Below, one piece after another: positions 1-12,290 of a stretch of DNA of 64,000 bases. A program made the translations under genes and the position numbers. Position 1 is the stretch's first letter, and the number at the start of each line of letters is the position of its first letter. The notes beneath the pieces are model-generated. The model saw nothing but the letters and a program-made list of their open reading frames with translations, was not told where the DNA came from and made no database searches. The stretch spans positions 4,020,714 to 4,084,713 of the forward strand of contig JAQFVV010012506.1 of NCBI GenBank assembly GCA_028023455.1, given 5' to 3'. This DNA comes from Epiperipatus broadwayi. Its lineage: Eukaryota > Onychophora > Udeonychophora > Euonychophora > Peripatidae.

Positions 1-1351
1 TATTTCTCTATCACCATATATTCGGACTATCAGCTGCGAGGTTTTGTTCTGCACTATGATTCTGGTAAGAATCTGCTGAAAGCTAGCTTAGTGTTATTAA
101 ATATAAATTTTGTTTTCTTATACTTTTTCATATTATCTGGCATCTCTCATGTTTTTGAGTATTAAAAAGTACATTATTAATAAGTGATGAAACTTAAATT
201 TTCAAAGAATTCAATTAATGTTAGTAAAATTCTAGAAAATTGTTTTACCATATAAGAAAAAGTTATTAATCTTCTTAATTGCAATAATAATTGATCTTAA
301 TAAAATTAATGATTAAGAAATAGATATCATCATGAGCCTATATAAAGAATATTAAAAGATATATTATATTTGAACTTTATTCAATTTAAAGACAATATTT
401 AAGATTATATGAAATGTAATAATTTCTGTCATAATAAAAAATGCTTAATAATCATTCTTATTGAAAGGTGATTGTTTTGAATAATTTATGTTAAATAATA
501 ATAAGTTATAATTGTATATAAATATATTGCATTAAATATTTTCATGTATATAACTAGAAATATGTTTAGCAGTGAATGTGCTAGAAAATCATTAATTTCT
601 ATTGACAGACCTGAGACTAAACTATTTTTGTTCTAATACCCAATAGAAGATTTTTTATTTTGAGCTTAATTATTTCCACACTTTATTTTATTTACATTAT
701 ATATATATAATAAACTTAACATATTTTATAAATGTTACAGTATAAACAATGCAATATCTGCATACTTAAATTGAAATACTTTAAATGATCAAATTTCAAT
801 GTTAAAAATTTACTGAAATCAATAAAGATTGACTTTAATTTAAATATAAAAATGTCACACTTTTGTTTATAAAATATGACAGTTCTATTACTTTTCTGCA
901 TTAACAATATTAGAAATGTTTTATTTATAGATAATTGCTTATCATGTCTTAATTCTAATTATACTGACATTATACTATTTCCTTGATTAAAATATATATT
1001 TTATTAAGTTTCAACTTTCACATCTTAAAAGTTCAAAATTATATTGAAAATGCATTAATACATTCCTATAATTGATTTCAAACTAGCTAGCTTTCTAGCA
1101 GCAAGAATCACTGTGTTTGTTGCAAAACATTCCATATACTGGCCATTTTTATTATTTTGAAATCAAAACAGTTGGTTTGTATAGCTATATCAATCTAATA
1201 TTAGTTCAGCAACTCAGTTTATCTTTGAACTTTTAGAAAAAGGAAGATATTTTACATTTCCAGAATTAAAACTAAAACCGGGGAAAGGGGGGGGGGTTAT
1301 ATACTTCTAAAAAGTATTCTGTAATCATAACAATAATAGTATAGTACTTAC
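1..1351 (-). other. Coronin-7 intron, 3' part runs off the left edge
   Basis: AT-rich intronic sequence with no open frame or splice pair that continues the phase-1 end of the last exon. A run of G at 1288-1297 lies close to the exon. Nothing else recognised. Confidence 0.6.
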
Positions 1352-1487
1352 ATTTAGGCATGTTTTCTGGTTGAAGACTAATTTTTTTAGGAGGACGGTT
1401 CAAACCAGAAAACCAATCAGCACTTGCCATGGTTGCATCCCATGATACAGTAGTATCAGGAAACAAATCATCTTGGAAATAATCCAT
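1352..1487 (-). CDS. CORO7: Coronin-7 exon 13 of window (FQDDLFPDT segment)
   Basis: A 136-bp exon, phase 0 in and phase 1 out, donor GTAAGTAC. It reads MDYFQDDLFPDTTVSWDA, then ASADWFSGLNRPPKKISLQ and PENMPK. The FxDDLFPDT block ends the second coronin repeat. Its first codon is ATG by chance; the frame enters from VPRVK of the previous exon. The remaining C-terminal tail, often acidic in this family, is not found in bases 1-1351 and must lie outside the window. Confidence 0.93.
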
Positions 1488-3121
1488 CTAAAAATAAATA
1501 TAATTGTTTTGCATGATCTGTCTTCAATAAATAATCTGATATATTATATATGATATATTTACTACAATGTGAGCTATAAATGTCAAACTTTCTGCACACA
1601 TATCTTTGACATCATTTACTTTTAATTATTATTAATTACTTTTGAAGTAAGAGATTATCGTATCATTCTAAGTCCAGATATAAATTTTAAATTCAGTTAA
1701 AGATTAATATATCAGTTTTTTATCATTATACAAAAACACATATCATTAATTCACATCATTGTTCTTTTTTTTCCCAGGAGTATAAGTGTATCATGTATAT
1801 AAACATAATAAAAAATAATATGAAAGCTCTAATATAAAATTTCCATGTATTTAAGTCTACCAACTATTATATTCTTGTGAATTACAAAAAAAATGCATAT
1901 GATTATTACATTGTAGTTGATATAATGACCAGAAAGTTGCAGCAAAGTGCTAAGACAACTAACAATCAAAATTAAGACAACAAATATTTAAAAAAGATAA
2001 TAATAAAAAAAGAAAGAATAAAAGATTTATGGGTCTTTTGTAAATTCTATATAGATATTTACTGAAATTATTACAAATTATCTACAGAAAACTTTGGACT
2101 CATGCTAGTCTAAAAATCCAGCTGAATTTAAAATACAGCATAGCAGATCACATTGAAATATTAAAAAAAAATATAAAACGAAGTGATAAGTATGAATTTT
2201 GTATAGGTTAAAGATTTAGGAAAAAAAAGGTATTTTTTCTCTAAGCAATTCTGTTATACTTAAAATTCTAATGACTTATTATCAAGAATATAATAAATTG
2301 TAAAGAATCTTTATCAACTGCAATCTATCCACAATTTTTTTATGATGAAGTTAATAATCATTATGAGAATTAAAAAAAAAAAAGATTAAAAATTGAGATC
2401 ACTTAAATCATTTAGATTTTGTAGATGATTTGGTTATTTTTACAAAGATTGATTTTTAATTTCATTGAATGTTATAAGAACAAGCAAATAAATGCCAGAT
2501 TAATTTAATTAACTAAATAACATTCAATGGTTTTTGTAAGAATTAAAAAATAAATATTGATAGTAATGAATAAGAAGCTAATAACAATAAATATTATGAT
2601 TAAATTATGTAATAAAGATGAAATAAACTTGAATGGAATATTTTCTATAAAAAAATGATTATATAGTTAAAAAAAAATTTTGATATAATTTGAGATTACA
2701 AAGAAGGGATTCAAAGCAAACTCATATGAGTAAGATAATAATCAGTCCTGGTATAAATGAAAAATTTAAACCTAGAATAGAATTGGATTGAAGATATTAT
2801 AAGATGTGATAATAATATAATGCCAACTAAACCAAGATATTAAGGAATTATAAAAGACATAGGAAGAAATCAGACATAAAATGGATAATGAAAATTTTTG
2901 CTGGAATTATATAGAGAATCTATTGGTTAAAAAAAAATTAAATTAAACTTACGAGAGACATTTATCTTGATATGGATTAAAAAATATATTTACTAATTAA
3001 ATATACACAAAAAACATACATAAACTAACATGAGAAATAATAATACATTCCTGCATATTTATATATACACAGATACATACTTTTACTTCCTAAACATGAA
3101 TAAAACCAACATTCTACTTAC
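1488..3121 (-). other. Coronin-7 intron, 1.6 kb
   Basis: AT-rich. On the plus strand 2412-2444 reads LDFVDDLVIFT, which resembles the YxDD motif of a reverse transcriptase. The frame is broken at once, and the following 500 bases show only weak LINE-like phrases, so this is at best a very old LINE trace. Confidence 0.35.
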
Positions 3122-3328
3122 TTTTACTCTTGGCACCGTGAAAGACATTGGCTCAATGGTAGAATTTGTAAGGCGCAATGCTCTTGCAAATTCAACATCT
3201 TTTATATTACATATATTTTTTGGTAAGAATGCTAAAGCCTGATGAAGACCTGAGCACTTGCAATGAGATAATGGAAAAAAATAAGGTGATTCATCAGCTA
3301 CTTCGTAGCAATAAATAGTTGAATCCCC
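3122..3328 (-). CDS. CORO7: Coronin-7 exon 12 of window (extension of repeat 2)
   Basis: A 207-bp, 69-codon exon, phase 0 at both ends. It reads GDSTIYCYEV, ESPYFFPLSH, ALAFLPKNICNIKDVEFARA, and LRLTNSTIEPMSFTVPRVK. It aligns in pattern with the exon at 58998-59201 (DNSIAFFEF, PKRALNVMQCEV, QLT, PISYHVTRK). Donor GTAAGTAG; the acceptor follows a run of T. Confidence 0.94.
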
Positions 3329-3540
3329 CTTAAAAAAAAATTAAAAAATATTGTATATATTTTGCTTTAAAAATTGCAAAAATTTAAATATTTTATTGCA
3401 AATGTATATTCATAAGGAAGCATAACAAACATTTGGGCATTCATTGTTTTACTATGAATCACTTTCTCAAAATGTCAGTTTATAGTTGTAGTTACTAATG
3501 ATTTTAATGAGCATGTAAATAATTTTATAGTTTATCGAAT

Positions 3541-3855
3541 ATGTAATTCTAAGAATAAAAACCTATTTCACAGATCAAACAAATTAGAATATGTTACTAA
3601 GGCAATTTACAAACAAGATTTCCAAAGAATCATTTCAATAAATCTGTAAATAATAACTACTTTTTGTTATATTAATGCCAATCTATTTAGTCAGATAAAA
3701 GATATATCTAACAAAATAGATTAGCATTGATAAAACAAAAGATGGATGTTATTTACATATTTATTGAAATGATTTTTTGGAAATATTGCTTGTAAATTGT
3801 CTTAATAATGCAATCAGACTTTATTCCCTAAAATAGATTTATAGAATTATGTAAT
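3541..3855. repeat. Foldback (inverted) repeat, MITE-like
   Basis: The segment reading CAATTTACAAACAAGATTTCC near 3603 returns as its reverse complement around 3776-3800, and AATCATTTCAATAAAT near 3631 pairs with ATTTATTGAAATGATT near 3760. Arms of about 100 bp enclose a short centre near 3,700. Similarity continues weakly outward to the given limits. No coding capacity. Family not identified. Confidence 0.6.
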
Positions 3856-4029
3856 CATTACATTATATAAAGCTTCATATTCCCTTGCAAATTATTTTCA
3901 TTATCAATATTAACCTATCAAAAAATAGATTCTATACCTAATCTGATAAGATTCCTCAAAACATTCTGTATTTTTTTCTCAGCATTTCAAATAAGTAGTA
4001 GTTTCTTTTGATAAATTATATATTAACTG

Positions 4030-4240
4030 TCATGTTTTGTATAAGTATGTTTATGGAAATTTAAGTATAAGTTTTGTACTCCAGAAAAAGTAAGGAAAAT
4101 ACATTAGAGAAATATTTTTTAGATCACTAACTGATGATTTAATTAGTTACTAAATTTACGTATTTACAATAAGAACATTGCATTCAATAAATGCTGAGAA
4201 ATATTTGCTAATTACAAATATTTCTTGATATAATAGTAAT
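4030..4240 (+). repeat. Diverged LTR-like fragment, related to 23000-23200
   Basis: Shares phrases in the same order with the LTR-like sequence at 23.0 kb: ACTCCAGAAAAA, then TTTAATTAGT, then GAAATATTTGCTAATTACAAA, then T(T/C)GATA. Downstream, TATAAATA at about 4318 could be its promoter. The remainder to about 4,560 cannot be aligned by eye. Confidence 0.45.
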
Positions 4241-4999
4241 TAAAAATGCAAAGAGGAAATCAAGACTGATAACATCAAGGATGAATCTTGGATTAAAGGA
4301 GGCCAACTGAGGGGACTATAAATAGTTTGAGCAACAAAGTGCATTGTTCTATTTCCAGTGAATTTAGAGTGAACGGTTGCAGAGAGATTTACAGTAGCTG
4401 AAAGAAGCTTAAGTGACAATGCAGTGCTTTTTTATGAAGCCAATATGTTCATGAGCAGCAGCTGTACAGGGTCAAAGAGTTTGGGAAACTGTCTAGAAAG
4501 CAGCCAGTTGTGAAGTGAACCAAAAGTGAACAATATATATTGTGTTGTGTAAGTAGTGATAACTTTTCGCTATTAATTACTTTTCAACATTTATATGTGG
4601 TTATTATTTATTGTTTTATTTGTTGGTATTCTGAGTGCTTGCATTTCAAATATATAATATTAAAATTATTACTTTTTTGCTATTTTTCTTCTTACATTTC
4701 CTAGATTCTTCCCACAATGTATTCACTATTTTCCTGATTAAGTATATGATCAATTCAAATCCTCTTCAAATTCTTAATTTCTTTAATAAATCACATTTTT
4801 TCACTTACACTCTTCTATCTTGCTAACATTATTCTTTCATCTCAATTTTTTCATTATTTTCAAAATCTGTATTATAACGATCGAAATGAAAGTGATGATC
4901 GAATCTAACCGCAAACTATGATATCTGCTCTACAAGGCATCATCTAGGCATTTAAACCTAGAAAAATTTATAGAGTAGGCAGATACGTGCTGTTAAGAT

Positions 5000-6650
5000 T
5001 CCACTTTATTTAAATATTCAGATCATTAGCCCAAGTCACTAGCTCAGTGGAGTAGCAGAGATAATAAAATATAAATTTTATATCTTAAATATAAAAGAAT
5101 AAAAGCCACTGCCAGAAATTAACACATAAAAATATTTATTTACGCACATATAAAATAATATTTAAATTTTGAGGAATAAATTCAACATTTTAGATTTTTC
5201 TATTAATCTTTAGTTTTACATTTAAGTAAATTACAACCATGAGTTTAATATTTATTTAGTGAGTCGATTATGAATAGACTACACAGATCTGCATTTGAAA
5301 AGAAAATATTCTTCCCAGATTTAACCTTAGGCAACAAATTTCGCAATCAAACCAGCGCCAATCCATCGGATACATTTATGTATTCAATGTAGCATGAAAA
5401 TACGACAACACAAAATACTATACTGTCAGGAATGTACATCTGAACAGCAAGTAGAATTAGAGAAAAAATTGTCTCTCTACCAACCAGGAATGCGACATCT
5501 GTTGGCGAGCAGAACAATAAACATAAAACTCCATAGGAATGGACTGCGGTCCTTTGCCGTCTTACAAACCCATCCATAGGCAAACAGAAAGTGTGTGGCA
5601 TATATATATAATCCTGCCCGTAGAGGATCTCATACTACATCTACAATTACACAAATACATCCAATCCATTGAACCAATTCAACTACGAAATGAATAACCT
5701 AAGATTACCCTCCCTTAATATAACTTTACAAAACTATATAGCCATTCATGCCCGACTTAAATTTAACATTTAAATACGTTCGCACAGATTATTTTTATAA
5801 ATTTGTTTTTAAAATGTTGAGTATAGATCGGCTGCACAGATTCCACGGTCAAAAACATCCAAATTAAACCCAATCGATCAAAATACAAAATCATCGATAA
5901 CGTCAATTGCAAAAGGGAATACACAAGGCCCCATGGCATTCATCGTAAGATGCCTGCATTAACATCGTTGACCTATATATTCTAATCAAATGTGAAAACT
6001 TCAACATAATCAACCGCTAACGAATCTATGCAACGTCTATACCCAACCTAAATTTCATCATTTAAAATTTAAACAATAAATAATTTATACAATAAGAAAA
6101 AAAAAATGTAAATGATTTTTATCAATCGGAAAACATATAAAATTAAACATTATTAATTTGATTTTAAAATTTAAAAAGTCAGATAGAAGTTCATAAGCTT
6201 GAACAGAAGTTCTTAATTATTTTTAAATTTAGAGTTCATGTCCATATAGCTTACGGTAGAAGAGTCCAGGTTTCTGCTTTTAATTCCCGCAACGCCTCCA
6301 TTGGAAGATAATGTTCTGGAGATGGCAATAGCTGGTTCAAGGTATTACAGTCTTTTCATTTTTTTTTAAATAGAGAGTGTGGTATGTGTGTCCTACTACA
6401 TCTCTCAAACACAAAACGCTGGAACTGTCAGAAAAAACTGTATTTCCCTTTTTATATTATCCACACGGATTCAATCAACAAAACGTCACTAATCCATCAC
6501 GTTCGTTAGGGTCCGAGCCAAGGCTTAGTGCTTCCATTGGTCAAGCTAATTTCTCTTTATTTTCTTATCTATCTTTCATCAGATCATTTTAATTATACAA
6601 GAGCCCAAGGGCCAGTTTGGTTTCGATAATTCATAAACAATCATTTCCAT
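5000..6650. other. Unrecognised, less AT-rich intronic stretch
   Basis: Base composition is more balanced here than around it, especially at 5330-5700 and 6230-6620, and there are short open frames (5394-5579 and 6377-6592 on plus). None resembles a protein family I know, and there are no convincing splice sites. A tRNA A-box-like phrase (TAGCTCAGTGGAGTAGCAG, about 5041) suggests SINE debris. Probably old transposon sequence. Confidence 0.3.
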
Positions 6651-6999
6651 TTACAGATTACATTAATTAATACCTGTTTTTATTTTTAAATCTTGTACTT
6701 TTTTATAAAAAAGTACGTTCAAATACTTATTTGTTTTTTTTTTTTTTTAAAAAAATATTTTTAAAGTTTGGCCTCTGTGCGAATGTATATACGTTTAACA
6801 AAACATTTTAATTTTAGCGTTTAGTTTTTTACTTTTATTTGCGAACTTTTAAGTTTTTATTTTAAATTAATGTAACGACATATTTATATATCGTTACAGT
6901 ATTAAAAGTTCTCTAATTTTTCTACTTTCTTTTTCAACAATTCATCCAAAAGTGTCTTCCATATAAAGCAACTCAAATAAACAAAACATTAAAACAGGG

Positions 7000-8238
7000 T
7001 TTTTACTTAATTATAATTTTAATAGACTAAAATACAATTTCCAAATCTAATGTAAAAATTTTCAATAGGATAAATAATTCTACTTTTATTGGATTATTAA
7101 AAAGTATCCAACTTAATTATTAATGGTCTAAACCTGATCTTTCTTTTTTCTTGTACAATTAAATTCACTCTTTTTGATCAAAAAGAATAATAATCTATTT
7201 GAATTGAATAAGATGCTGTTAGAGCTGTTGCTACAAATAACGTAATAAATGAAATAATATTTTAATTTTTTTGATATTTTTCTAAAATTATATCCCTTAA
7301 ATAAAATCCAGCCAATAATGGTATTCAACATAATGCTAAATTAATTGTAATTAAACAAATGCTAATTTTTGGTGATTGATTTGTTTTAAATTCTATATGA
7401 ATATTTTGAATATGATTAGTTATGAATGATCCTTCTTGAATAAACAAATAATAAAGTTTTAAATACCGCCTGTATTAAACCCTAAGAAAATAATTCTTGT
7501 TAACCTTAATTGACTTCAAGTTAATAAAGCAATAATTTTTTTACTATCAAACTCAAAATTTCAACAATTTTTGCTATTAATATTGTTAATTTAGACAAAA
7601 ATAATAATACAACTTTTAATAATATATCCTTAAGAATTCAAAAAATCAAAATATTAAATAAATGGCCAGAACTAATATTGAGAAATAAACTAATGCTGAA
7701 ATCAGAATTAGAGCAGTTATTGCTGCTGGCAACCATGCAGAAAAAGGAATTTGAATTCTTTTTGTAATTCTAGCTAAAATTATTAAGAATATAATCATTA
7801 TAATATAATCAAACTCCCTTAATGAAAAAAATTCCAATTTTCACGATTTAAAACAAATGCAATACATAACAAAAAAAGCTACACTACCAACTTGATTTCT
7901 TAAAATAGTTAATACTCCTGCCTGTTTGAATTTTTATTTTGATGATAAATTATTAAAATATAAGACACTATTCGTAACCTACCTCACTCAATTAATACCA
8001 AAATTAAATTAGATGAAACCCCTCCCCCCAAAAAAAAATTGAAATAATAAAATAACAGTAATACAAAAATGTAATTTATTTTTTTCATCTCCTATATACT
8101 CAACACTAAATTTTATTACAGAACCAGAAATAATAAAAAAAATACCATCATGAATATAAATGATATTCAATCAAAAATCATCGTTATAATAATTCTGTTT
8201 GAATTTACTCCTATTAATTCAAATACAAAAATATAAAT
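7000..8238 (-). pseudogene. Nuclear copy of mitochondrial nad5 (NUMT)
   Basis: NADH dehydrogenase subunit 5 is a membrane subunit of respiratory complex I, normally encoded in mitochondrial DNA. Reading the minus strand downward from 8238, fragments appear in the right order: the N-terminal FDW region (about 8190), AGVLTILRNQVGSVAF (about 7920-7870), ITKRIQIPFSAWLPAA (about 7770-7720), DSKKIIALLT with SQL (about 7540-7500), and KISICLITINLALCWIPLL then AGFYLRDIILE (about 7370-7270). Several Trp codons are TGA, as in mitochondrial code. Frameshifts and stops break the frame, so it is not functional. The right side is cut by a small inverted-repeat element. Confidence 0.85.
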
Positions 8239-8240
8239 TA

Positions 8241-8335
8241 CACAGAGGTAAAACTCTCTATTACAGTAGCGCTATTCATTGATTACTCTGGCTTGTACTG
8301 AGTGACGCTACTGTATGGAGAATTTTGCCTCTGTG
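8241..8335. mobile_element. Short inverted-repeat element inside the NUMT
   Basis: Both ends read CACAGAGG(T/C)AAAA inward and the inverted match runs for about 33 bp (through CAGTAGCG). TA lies on both sides (8239-8240 and 8336-8337), consistent with a TA target duplication. The inner part (AGTACAAGCCAGAGTAATCA on minus) is shared with the foldback family at 45.9 and 56.3-57.1 kb. Confidence 0.6.
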
Positions 8336-8613
8336 TAAACATAAAGAATGGTGATCATGTGATGTTTAGTGGTTATAAATAATATTATTACAAAAATAAA
8401 CTTTAAAAATAAACTCTGTTTTAGTATTTTATATATAATTTTTTTTTTCTAAATTCAAAACAAATAAATTCATCTCATTACATTTGATTCCACAAATCAA
8501 TAGTTTTAAATTTAAAATTCCATAAACATTTTAAATATTGATTTTGTAAATCAAAATACAGTAATTATTAATTCTTATAGCAGAAAAATATAATGTATTT
8601 ATGTTTCATAAAT

Positions 8614-9045
8614 ATGATTATCTCATTAATATTTTATTTTATTTATTGCAATTTTGATAGACTATTTTTAATTTTATTAGAATGAAAACTCCTTGATTAT
8701 ATTCAAATTTGAAAAGAACCAAATAAAATTAGATTAAATGAAATTCTTCAACCAATTAGTGATGCTATATAATTATTTTGTAAAAAAAAATAGCAGATTA
8801 AATTTAAGAAATCATATTATTTATTTAATTGCTCCAATAATAATAATTAGTGTATATCATTACTTATTTGGATATTAACACTATTAAAATATAATCCATT
8901 AAAATTTAATTTTGCTATATTTTTTCTTTCTTCGTGTAGCAAAAATAAGAGTATATACAATAGTAATAGCAGGATGATCTTCCTGTTTAACAATTGTAGT
9001 TATCAAATGTAATATTTTTGTTATTATTTTATCATTAGATAATCA
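8614..9045 (+). pseudogene. Nuclear copy of mitochondrial nad1 (NUMT), 5' part
   Basis: NADH dehydrogenase subunit 1 of complex I. From the ATG at 8614 the plus strand reads a hydrophobic N-terminus, then LLEWKLLDYIQIWKEPNKI and LNEILQPISDAI, the invariant nad1 block (LLERKxLGYxQxRKGPNK). This is followed by SLLIWILTLLKYNPLKFNF and the AGWSS segment near 8970. TGA codons stand for Trp. Frameshifts are present and the copy stops near 9,045. It faces away from nad5: the two genes lie head to head about 375 bp apart. Confidence 0.85.
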
Positions 9046-11079
9046 ACAACTTAAGCACTTAAAATCACTAAATTGTTCCATAAATTCTCATTCAAATATC
9101 ACACATTTTCATTGATAATCATTACTTTAGATATATTTGTTTACACCTAAATTTTCTAAAAATTTCATTATTAATTCTAATTAACATTTAACAATATTCA
9201 TTTCCCATAATTGCAAAAATGTGATGACATTTCCTATGCCAAGGTTAATCCCACTTTTATTAAACAAGATGAACAAAACAAATTAATGTCATTTTCTCTT
9301 TCTACATTATCTCTTGACAACATTCTTCGTAAGTTCAATTGCTTTATAGATCTATAAGTTTTTAAATTACTAAACTAAGATATATTACAAGGAACTTCAC
9401 ATAATCAATTACATACTAATCTGAAAGTGTTGCAAGATGAATGCAGAGGCATTATATAAAATAATATATCAAACTTTGGAATATAACAATAGTAGCAAGT
9501 ATGTAATAAATATTATCAAATAAAATGATTTACTGTTATTCACTACCAAAGTCATTAAACAGTTTATATTTAAAACTGTTTTTCATTTATAACAAACTGT
9601 GTCAAGTAACTTATAATATCAAGAAGTAAAACAGCAACAAAAGATTGGGATGAATAAGACAAAAATAATACTGCTTTTAGATAGCATGATTTCAACTTGC
9701 TTAGCCAATTTGTAATTGGTTGCTGCCTAGTTACGATACAATTAAAATATTTCTTAACAAATGCAAGGAAATGCCCACTATAATTTCAACATTTATATCT
9801 ATAAGGGCTGTGAAAATCTATTGATTATATATATATATATAAAAACTAAAATAACATCATTTGTCATATAAATACTTTATTATGATAAAACATCGCAGAG
9901 AATGGAAATACATTGCAATAATGATCCTAAAAAGATGATAAAGATATACCATAAAGAAATTATCTATAAAAAGAAATTTCAAAACTGTCTTGAGTTTGAA
10001 AGTATCAATCAAATGATTGTTGCTAAATAACCAGGAACATCAATATTCAAAACTGCCAAAGTATTTAAGGATTGAAGATTAACTGTCTTAATAAAGGATA
10101 ACAATGTTCACTGTAAGTAAAAAAAAATATATGTTAGAATCGAATGTGGTTCAGAAATCAAATTTTTCTGAGAAAAACTGATGAACAATATGAAAAACTA
10201 TAGCAGAATAAATCATCTGAACATTCTAGTGTTTAACAAAGCATTACCCAAGTTTCTATTTCAAAACCACAATTTTTTGATGTCAATGCTATGATGTTAA
10301 GGCAGTAGTATCATGAGCATAATAACAGAACAATGCATAACTGAAAGAATGTTATTTGGTCAGACAGATCATTATTTACATTTTTCTTTGTTTAAAAAAT
10401 TAGCAATCAGATCAGTAATCATCTAGCCACGTGACACATAATAGTTAGCATAAATTTGGTCAGTTATATCACAGTACATCTATTCAAATTTAACCTACAG
10501 AATATTTGAATATTTGGGGGCCATGTTCATGCCTTGATATAAACACTGTTTCAAGATAACAATATTATTTTGCAAAGTAATAATTCTATTTACCATACAA
10601 TCAAAATATTAATTTAAGGAACATGATATTATATACCTTGCATAGCCTCTTTAGCCAACTGATTTAAATATTGAATCTCTTTAGAAAAATTTTGAACAAA
10701 ATAGATGGATATCATTTAGTGATATCTCTCAGAAAAATTGAGACTTGTCTTCATGAGAAATGCTTTAATATTTTTCAATATACTGTTCAAGCAGTATATA
10801 ATGTCAATTGTTCTTGATATAAATTGATGGCATTATAACATATAAATAAAGATCCCACAGATATTTGTATTGCTGTGTTTAATCATAGTATACAAATGTA
10901 CACTATGATCAAGTGTCATTATTTCATTACAATATTCTTATTGTTTAGTATCTAAATCTTCCTTTGAGCAGAGAACTAAACTATATATATATTATATTAA
11001 GTCATACCATACAGTTCATAAAAATGTCAATTACTTATATAAAAATAACTATATATTCTGAAAAAGAAATAGTTTATAC

Positions 11080-11218
11080 CTTCCCTGTTAAAAATAAGGT
11101 AGAACTATCTTCATCATAATGAGGGATTAAAATAGCAGGACAAACATCAATTCCTACTCTGGTTAGAGAACTTGATAAATCAGCAACATTATGAAGAGTT
11201 ATTTGTCTTTCTGAAACT
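11080..11218 (-). CDS. CORO7: Coronin-7 exon 11 of window (last blades of propeller 2)
   Basis: A 139-bp exon. It reads SERQITLHNVADLSSSLTRV, then GIDVCPAILIPHYDEDSSTL and FLTGK. It is the repeat-2 counterpart of the exon at 63643-63697 (LMPLYDPDTNMLFIAGK), which confirms that the chain holds two coronin repeats. Donor GTATAA, phase 0 out. Confidence 0.95.
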
Positions 11219-11425
11219 CTAGAAAAAAATTAAATTAAATGCTTAACAGAATTATAAACTAATTAATTAAATTACATATTTAATAAAAAAAAATTAGATC
11301 TTTCCGTAAATTTTAATACATTTTTAAAAATAAAATTAATTAAATTAATAATAATAAAAAAGAAGATAAAAATAAAAAGATTACTTTTTCCTATTTTTTT
11401 TTTTTAATGTTTACACATAACTCAC
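11219..11425 (-). other. Coronin-7 intron, 207 bp
   Basis: A short AT-rich intron from GTGAGT (donor) to TTCTAG (acceptor). It has no insertion. Confidence 0.9.
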
Positions 11426-11511
11426 TTATCAAATCCTGATATTACAAGATATTTTCCATTGCAAACCCATAATATTCGCGCTCCTCGACTACCTTCAGGT
11501 CCTGGACCTTC
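11426..11511 (-). CDS. CORO7: Coronin-7 exon 10 of window (EG(P)GPEGSRGARI segment)
   Basis: An 86-bp exon, phase 0 in. It reads EGPGPEGSRGARILWVCNG, then KYLVISGFD, and ends in a split Lys codon (AA / A). The GxEGxRxAR loop and the (F/L)xxxSGFD strand are invariant features of coronin blade 5-6. Donor GTGAGT. A 207-bp intron separates it from the next exon. Confidence 0.95.
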
Positions 11512-12129
11512 CTACATGTGATTTATATAATATATCATTTATAATAAATTATATATATGTTGATAAATATTGTGATGAATAAAATATGTCAATGATTTTC
11601 AAGTTTTCTGATCATTTTTGTAGCAGTGCATGGCATCTAAAATTGTTTATTAACATTTCAGAAACAATTCAGATATATTTTACAAGGCAATTTTGTTAAG
11701 CGATTTTAAATGCAATGCATAATCACAATAATGTTCAGGATTGTCTTCAACTTATCCTTACAAAGAAAAAAACATTTGTCATATATGCTTATAAGTAAGA
11801 CATTTAAAAAATAAAATATAGAGAATAATAATATATACATGTATTTACTAAACAATTTTACTCATGAAAATTGTATAAATAAAATAGTATTAATAGGCCT
11901 ATTATTCACACTATTAAAAAATATATATGTATTTTTGCGGTTTTATCTGGCTAACTTACAAATGAATTCATAAAAAACTAACAAAAAAAAATTAAGAAAA
12001 AAAAAAGTAAATAAATTACAAAATATATGTGTATATGTATAAACATAGGAAACAAAATGTCCCAAACAATATAGTATATAAATAACCTTAATAGTTTGTG
12101 TGTGCTTATACAATGGGGTGCATAAATAG

Positions 12130-12290
12130 CTATAGTTGAAATAATAGGTAAATGTGTAATCTAGATGATGGAAGTGTGGAGCCTAGGACTCCAGTTTTCG
12201 CTGTTTCAGGCTCCCGGTTCTATTCACCAAAGTCATAGTCCATTGTTGGATTCATAAACAAAAAGGTTACCAAAATGTAAGTGAATATCT
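12130..12290 (+). repeat. Possible tRNA-derived SINE trace
   Basis: Contains GGTTCTATTCACC (about 12214), close to a pol III B box, about 50 bases downstream of GATGATGGAAGTGTGG. No clear A box, tail or duplication. Low support. Confidence 0.2.

Larger units (their letters stand above)
3329..11079 (-). other. Coronin-7 intron, 7.8 kb
   Basis: Holds a foldback repeat (about 3541-3855), an LTR-like fragment (about 4030-4240), an unrecognised, less AT-rich stretch (about 5000-6650), the mitochondrial insertion (about 7000-9045) and a small inverted-repeat element inside it (8241-8335). From about 9,050 to 11,079 it is plain AT-rich sequence in which I recognise nothing. Confidence 0.7.

Noticed and set aside
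1-1270. Search for the terminal coronin-7 exon
   Set aside because: No acceptor followed by a phase-1 frame with a suitable C-terminal tail could be found; the exon is probably outside the window.
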